Positions 58,031 through 64,000 of a DNA stretch of 64,000 nucleotides are shown here, one piece after another. The position numbers and the translations under genes are program-made. The stretch's first letter is position 1. The number at the start of each line of letters is the position of its first letter. Under the pieces are notes generated by a model that did no database searches, had not been told where the DNA came from, and saw only the letters and a program-made list of their open reading frames with translations. The DNA is from Perilla frutescens. Taxonomy: Eukaryota > Streptophyta > Magnoliopsida > Lamiales > Lamiaceae. The DNA lies in NCBI GenBank assembly GCA_026008535.1, contig BRKX01000015.1:20171501-20235500 (forward strand), read 5' to 3'.

Positions 58031-61000
58031 CTATGGATACCCCCATTCTTGCTGGGCATTCTTCCTAGTCCATAAGTAATCTTGAGCTGGGCATTGCTCA
58101 AGTTGGACTTCCCCCTCACGAATAGCTTCCCCCTGATGGGTAGCTTCCCCTTCATGAGTAGCTTCCCTTTGAAATGTAGCTTGCTTTTGAAACTGTACTT
58201 CTCTTTGTACTTCTCTTTGGATTTCATCCCAAAGAGTTAAATCACCTTGCCAGGAACCATCATATGTTGGCACATATGATTTTCCATCATTTCTATCATC
58301 AATATATCGCTCTCCCTTTTTGGCATCATCCAAAAGGGTGAGCTGATGGAAGTCATAATGAGGTAGTAACAACTGTGGCAGAAGAGAGAAAGAAGTGGCC
58401 AGCAAGTTGTTAGTGATGAAGGGAGCTTGGGGTACAAGCATAGGAGCGGACAACCATGTGTATGACTCTTCTGTCGTTATCAGTTGGTCAAGATCTGGGA
58501 GAGAGAGAGGATCTTACCGAAGAGAAGAGGCTGATGTGACATCGATAAGTGGCTCGTCTGGTATGGTGATGATAGCATCCTCTTGAAGAGAAATTGTGGA
58601 TGAGTGGGAGAACTCATGTTTGGGAAGGGGTGCATCATGAGACACCGAAGTTTGAAACCTCTGAATTATGGAATCCATGATTTCTGGGACTGATGGAGGT
58701 GTATCGAGCGGATAGTTCATCCAGCTCGTGCTCCATTGACCTTCCTCAATCCAATATGAGTAGCCTGACTTGTCTGCCATCATGAGCATGGTGGCATCAT
58801 CCACCTGGTATCTCTAGAGATGATACTGGAGATATCTTCGAAGTTTTTTGAAGAGAAAAGGATTGTGATCCCTTATTCGACCAAAACAACTTTCCAGTTG
58901 TCGGTCAAGGCTTGCATTAAAGCCTGATCGACTTTTTTATTCGACTAAAATTCTACCGCAAGTGTACGGTGCAATTATAGTATATATGGCAAGCAAGAGT
59001 ATCGTATCCACATAGACTAATTAGACTTAATTGTGTGTACTACAATATCAGACCTAAATCATCATCTAGACGATAAGAAAAAAAGAAAGATAGTTAACTA
59101 ATCTAAACTGAAGAAAGCAATAAATAAAAGGGGAAAATAAATGGAGAAGGGGACAAGAAGGTAGAGGTACTTTTAGGATTGATTTCTTCGGTACTTGGCA
59201 CTAATGATCCTATTGAATGTCTATTTGTGGTGTAAAATTTCACTAGGGAAATCTCATCTAAGTTCTCTCTCGAGACACTTAAATTTGGGGGGTACATGCT
59301 AGGTTCACCGTCTCTGAACGAATCTTACACATGTACTTACCAAAAACTCCTAAGATTTCTAGCCCTCACACTAAGCCTCAATTCTCTCAAATTTATCGAC
59401 ATAGGTGTCTTGTGCCTAGGGTTCGTCTATTGAGACTCATCTCTCAATTTTTAAATCAATAGATAAAATTGTGTAAATTAGTGATCAATTAATCAACACA
59501 AATACATAGCATAAGCATAAGAAAATGAAATAGGGCTATAAACAATCCATAGAAAAATAAATACATAAATATCCAAATAATCACAATCCCAAAATACAAG
59601 ATAATCTAACCTAACATCAATACAAATGCAAGGATTAAATTATCTCAAAGAAAATCAAAAGTAAAAACAAGAATAGAAACTAAGAACAACCCGGGAGTTG
59701 AGTTTCGACTCCACCCTTGCCTCCGCTCGTCTTCTCTTCGCTCCGTCTTCAGGTCATTGCTCCTTATTCACCATAGCTAAGTGGAAATCCTAGCTAGGGT
59801 GTGGGTTTGAGGGGTGAGGTTTGAAGATGGGAGATGAGATAAGGGTTTGGTGTTGGGGAAAATTTGGGGATTTTGGAGAAAATGTGTTGTGTGTGTGTGT
59901 AAATTGTGTGGATAATGAGAGGAAAATCAAATAAAAAGAGAAAGGGCCGCACGGATCTGAAATTCTAGGCTGGGGGCGCAACACGGGCTCAGTCGCGCGC
60001 CCAGTCGCGCCCTCGGTCACGCCCTAATCAAAGAAAAATATGTCTCTAGCGCGAGTGCAGGCCGGTCGCGCCTCCGGTCGCGCTGCCACTCGCGCCAAAA
60101 TTTCTACACTGACAACTTTCACGGTTTTACTCCGTTCTCCCTCGTTTCTTGTCCGATTGAGGCGATTCAATTTGCAGAGCACTCCTCATTTGATTATCTA
60201 TCTTCTCATGGCTTTGGATTACTCAAATATTCATTTATTAATTCTCCATTTCCTGTGAAAGTCAAACAAAAAACAAAACTTTCAAATCGGGAGGTTAAAA
60301 GTGAAATTTGGGTTAAAATACATGCACAACTTTTCAATTCACTTCATTTCAACCTCAAAATGTTGTGAAAAAATACCACTTATCAAAGCCTTCTTCTAGA
60401 GTTTCTGGGACAGCGATGTAAGGAGGTTCGCTGGTTGCAGGTGCAGTAGACTCTTCACTTATATAGGTGAAGGAGTCACTGTCAGTAGAAGACTGATCTG
60501 CATCAGCCAGAGGTTCAGCATAAAGGAGCAGCTGTTTCTTTTAGCTGGGCTGTGGTCCTCCGTGAGCTAAAGTCTCGATTTTCTAGGGCGGCCAGTTACA
60601 TTGTGATGTCTGCGATGAATGTAAATTATAGGAAAGAGATCTCTTCTGGTATAAAAATGCCCACCGGGAACTGTTCCAAGCTGCTCCGCGATGATATGAA
60701 TGAGTCGATTGGAAAATCCTAAGTTGGCTTTGAATGTGCCAGAGGTTAGATCGATCTCAGCATGCCTCACATGAATGTGAAGCTGAGCCAATATATAGGA
60801 TGCCCAATCAGCCTTGCACCCATAATATTTGACGGCCATAAGATGAGAGGTGGTGTCATTGAACTGGGCGTTAGTGATGCTGCTGAGAAAAATATGCATC
60901 ACAATGTCTAAGAGCTGGACCATGGTTGGAGAGAGAATATCTTTCAAATTATTTGAAAAGTCTCTGTGATCAACATGTGGAAGCTTCCAGTCATTCCACA

Positions 61001-61359
61001 ACTCCAACTTTGAGGAAAACGCCAGGTCAAACACCTTTGGGCCATTATCGGGAGCTGAAACAGGTCGGTTAGCACATCTTTGTTGATGATGATAACCTGA
61101 TCTTGGACAACAGATAATATGTTTTGTCAAGAAATTTCCACATGGTAGTAGAACTCAGCTACAAGCGGAAGGTGCTTCCTCTGGGGCTGTGTTGTCATGA
61201 AATACAAAAGCTCGCATGTCTTCAACAAGTGAAAGATCATGTTAGTCTTCTCAGAACCAATTCAAGCTTGAAGAAACTCTCGGTTAATGAACTTATCCAA
61301 TTTGAGCTTCTTTATTAGAAGCTTCATATTTATCGAGTGGAATGGCTGTGTTGAGCCAT
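58031..61359 (-). pseudogene. Second (downstream) copy of the retroelement late ORF, broken
   Basis: After a leader and ATG at 61359 the frame closes within 9 codons. Open pieces follow at 61130-60567, 58804-58514 and 58453-58031. The 61130-60567 piece (NNLKDILSPTMVQLLDIVMH, YGCKADWASYILAQL, FSNRLIHIIAEQLG) aligns in style and order with the intact copy (ANWAEFVFSQFKHQV, LVLRMSKLLKDML). The tail includes an imperfect short peptide repeat (REATHEGEATHQGEAIREGE) encoded by a 15-nt-like tandem around 58110-58200. An unrelated 1.46-kb segment is inserted at 58926-60381. Function is unknown; no motif ties it to a known enzyme. Confidence 0.6.
58926..60381. mobile_element. Insertion within the late ORF, 10-bp target duplication
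   Basis: ATTAAAGCCT (58916-58925) and ATCAAAGCCT (60382-60391) flank a 1456-bp segment that splits the second late ORF. The left part has the phrase CGCAAGTGTACGGTGCAATT...GTATCGTATCCACA, common to a widespread plant repeat. I found no inverted termini, and short frames inside (59103-59297, 59790-60258) have no domain. A GC-rich patch with GTCGCGC repeats lies at 59975-60095. Confidence 0.65.
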
Positions 61360-61955
61360 TCTACGATGATATGATATGAGAAGAAAAGAGCTGTGGATAA
61401 GTGAGAAGATAGGGAGAATGAATAAGAAATGTTAGAGAAAGATTTATCTCTATTGTGAGTTCTTATTTTCATTCAACTTCTCTACTGCTTTTAAAGACAG
61501 TAAGTTTGCATGCATTAAACCAGAGCAATCGAGTGCTTACTGGCTGATCAGCTATCTGATGGGAAAGAAAGTTAGCTGAATAAATGATGCACGCATCTCA
61601 GCCGTCCACTTGGATTAATGCTTTTTGATCAAGCGGCTGAGATCTGAGGGTTTGAAAATTTGAGTAGTTGCCATAAATAGCAAAATATTTGTCAGAAGAT
61701 TTGCTATTTATAACCCTTAGAAAGTTCGTCTATTTATACTTTAATGCTGAGTATAGAGACTTAAATGGCAACTCAGATGGACAGTAAGCTTATTTTGAAA
61801 TGTTAACGATAAATTTTTCAAAAATAAGCAGTGAGGAATAGAGATTAGAGAAGCTTATCGAAGAGGATTGATCAAGCAGCTGATGATAGGAGGGACTTGG
61901 AGCTCGAGGCGTCAGTTTCTTGCTTAACTGATGATAACACCTTTAACTGATTGAA

Positions 61956-63848
61956 TCAGTTTTGGTTAGCGGCTGTTGATCGTCTTTTTGTTAACTTCAT
62001 CTTCCTGAGTGGTCGAATGGGACTAGCTTCAATGTTTCCGCCAGAGCTATTGGACCGTTTTCTTTTAGAAGGTGAACTGATAATGTCCTGAAAGGAATCA
62101 GTTCCGGCTTGAGTCTCAGCATGCTGAAGTTGCTTAAGAGCAACTGCTGAGGTGGTCATCTTCAAGGTGGTCAGCTCTTTAATTCCTCTGCAGGATGAGC
62201 TGGACTGATTTATCATCAGTTTTGCAGCTCTTGAGCAGGACTTGATAAGAGGAGTAACATAACCTCTGGACAGAAGATCTGGAGACGTGGCAGTGTCTTC
62301 GTCATCTTTGGTTCCACTTTGTCCAGGATGTTGACTCCTTGGAGTTACCACCATTTGAGTATGAGAAAGATCTTGGTCTATCTCCACAGTGGTACCCGCG
62401 GCTTATAGATGTGCTTTTTCCGACTGAATTGGATCAAGATTCAGTTGGAGGTAACTTTGATCGACTGGATTCTTAGCAAGCTGTTGGACAGTTGAAACTC
62501 CTTGCAATCTCAAGTTGGCTTGAACATCAGCTAGCAGAGCCTTAGCTGGAATGTTATTATCAAGTCAATGCTTCATAATCCGCTGGACTTGCACAATATT
62601 TGGAGGAAATGCATTTGAGGCTCCAATCTATTTAAGGCTCCAAGTCTCTTCAAGTTACCAAAAGCTCATGCCATGAAAGGCTGTTAGCAAGAAATGTGAC
62701 TAGATGGACATTAAATGTCTCCAGTTATACCAGTAAAAGTACCGGTACAGCTGTTTGAACAGCTCGTTGTCTTGCTGGGCAACATATGTGAAGTGAGTGA
62801 GAAGGAGATTCGTTATATCCTTCTGAGCACTCTTGACTTCATAATCGCTACTGTAGAAGGTGCGAACATTATCTTCAGTCAACTGGAGAGAAGGGCATGC
62901 TCTCCTGAAGTACTCAGCTCCATAATTTGGATGAGGGATACCAATGAATGGAATGAGCTCATCTGGATCAGTGCAGGGTTTGAAATCAACTGATGATCCA
63001 TTTTTGGAGTGAAAAGAGGGAACTTCATTGGCATCTGAACTGCTTGAAGCTGTGTCACCAGACTTGGCTTTAGATCTCCTCTTCTTTTTGAGTGACTGAA
63101 GATGTGATTTCCCTTTCTTGGAAATCCAGTCCGATATGAGGATTGGCAGTGTGTCATCATTTGGAAGATTCAGCATATCTTTTAGGAGCTTGCTCATTCT
63201 TAGAACAAGTCCGACTTTAGACTCAAATTTCCCAGTTCTTTTTGAATCTGCAGCCTTGATGACTTGATGCTTGAATTGGGAGAAGACAAATTCTGCCCAA
63301 TTAGCTTCCAATCTTTCAACAAGGTGTATCATTACCTTGTATCTTTCTTGAGTCAACTGACTCAAGCTTCCAATGGCGTCGAACATCATTTTATTTGTGA
63401 TATCAAGTATGACTCCATACTTGGGCTTCAAATCAGTGTTGGTTGTGGTGAAACTGAATTGCTTGTAGCAATTTGAAGCACGCCATTTTTTCCAGTAAGG
63501 TTCAGCCGAATATTTCAGATCTTGAACCCTGGAGCCTTTTCTGGGAAGTTGAAAGATTTCTGCAATCTTTCTTTTAGTGATTTGGAGTTTCTTTCCTTGA
63601 ATCACTGATTGTATGACCTTCCCATCTGCAGTGACCTTTGCTTGAAGCAAGAACTCACTTACCAAGTTTTGTCTGAAGAATCTTGAAGGAGTTTCTAGGT
63701 AGTGCAGAATTCCGGTCTTGTGTAGATTGACCAGAAGAAAATTATTGTTTGATACTTTAAGAATCAATTGAAATTTCTGTCTTTCCAGAAATTTATCTCT
63801 CATCATTTGCTCTTTGAAAGAAGTAAGAGCTTTGAATGTTTCAACCAT
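61956..63848 (-). CDS. First copy of the unrecognised retroelement late ORF
   Basis: A 382-residue frame (63848-62700) starts MVETFKALTSFKEQMMRDKF. A second frame (62387-61956, 143 residues) on the same strand ends in a basic tail (PSKRKRSNSS, PLRKMKLTKRRS) and probably belonged to the same protein, with a break at 62390-62700. The first part is a helical region (QITKRKIAEIFQLPRKGSRV, ANWAEFVFSQFKHQV) followed by a charged low-complexity linker (KKKRRSKAKSGDTASSSSDA). The position downstream of any pol and close to the 3' LTR suggests the 'extra' or envelope-like ORF slot of large plant LTR elements, but I see no signal peptide or membrane span, so that name is not justified by sequence. Upstream of the ATG is a CT-rich leader (63885-63905 on the complementary strand). 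Confidence 0.5.
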
Positions 63849-64000
63849 TTTTTTTAGAATATTGGCTGACTTTGAATTGAAAACTTTTTGAGAGAGAGAG
63901 AGAACACTCTTTTGAAAGATGATTTTCTCTTCTAAAGCTTTTAAGTGCTTTGATGCTGTATTGTATTGTATTCTCTCAAAATTTTTAGCAAGGGGTTTTT

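Larger units (their letters stand above)
57341..64000 (-). mobile_element. Internal 3' region of the LTR retrotransposon, cut by the window edge
   Basis: The segment runs from the polypurine tract to the right edge. It contains no recognisable gag, protease, integrase or reverse transcriptase. It holds two tandem units of an unrecognised late ORF (63848-61956 and 61359-58031), the second interrupted by another insertion (58926-60381). Pol, if present, and the 5' LTR must lie beyond 64000. A large non-autonomous derivative is the alternative. Confidence 0.6.

Overview
This is nuclear DNA from a flowering plant, most likely a eudicot and possibly an asterid (Lamiales-like in feel, which is only inference). 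It is AT-rich, its genes have GT-AG introns, it is full of TA, GA, CA and ATT microsatellites, and most of its length is transposon-derived. There is no operon structure.

Layout. About 0.1-11.5 kb is one large Mutator-like element. It carries an intact three-exon FAR1-type transposase gene (447-3826, +) and a convergent, many-exon, frameshifted Ulp1-like cysteine protease gene (7543-11221, -). Between them lie captured host-gene scraps (SNF2/Rad5-like helicase, PPR protein, one orphan exon) and internally duplicated non-coding modules. From 11.6 to 15.2 kb are small repeats: a hairpin element, a SINE, a probable solo LTR and a hAT remnant.

Five host genes are supported. They are a PHL8-like MYB-CC transcription factor (15207-16489, -), a PSY-type secreted peptide precursor spread over three tiny exons (20382-20882, -), a CML45/46/47-like calmodulin-like protein (26258-26842, +), an R2R3-MYB of subgroup 21 (LOF1/LOF2-like; 29046-30224, -) and an intronless SOLDAT10-like mTERF protein (47613-48488, -). 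A possible sixth gene on the + strand has a promoter and leader at 49.35-49.72 kb and lysine-rich exons at 55.1-55.6 kb. It appears to be interrupted by an LTR retrotransposon sitting a few bases after a splice donor.

The remainder is a layered repeat landscape: PIF/Harbinger remnants (17.6, 39.4 and 44.4 kb), long-TIR Mutator-type MITEs with clean 9-bp target duplications (28.3 and 31.9 kb), a Stowaway nested in another Stowaway (34.7-35.3 kb), a second and decayed FAR1-type transposase (41.5-43.4 kb), a hAT-like non-autonomous element (50.6-52.1 kb), tRNA-derived SINEs (12.2, 27.3 and 52.4 kb), a solo LTR with a 5-bp duplication (23.1-24.7 kb), and the 3' part of a related LTR element from 55.6 kb to the window edge. 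That element holds two tandem, paralogous, unrecognised late ORFs. The host genes do not form a pathway; three are regulators or signalling proteins that happen to be neighbours.
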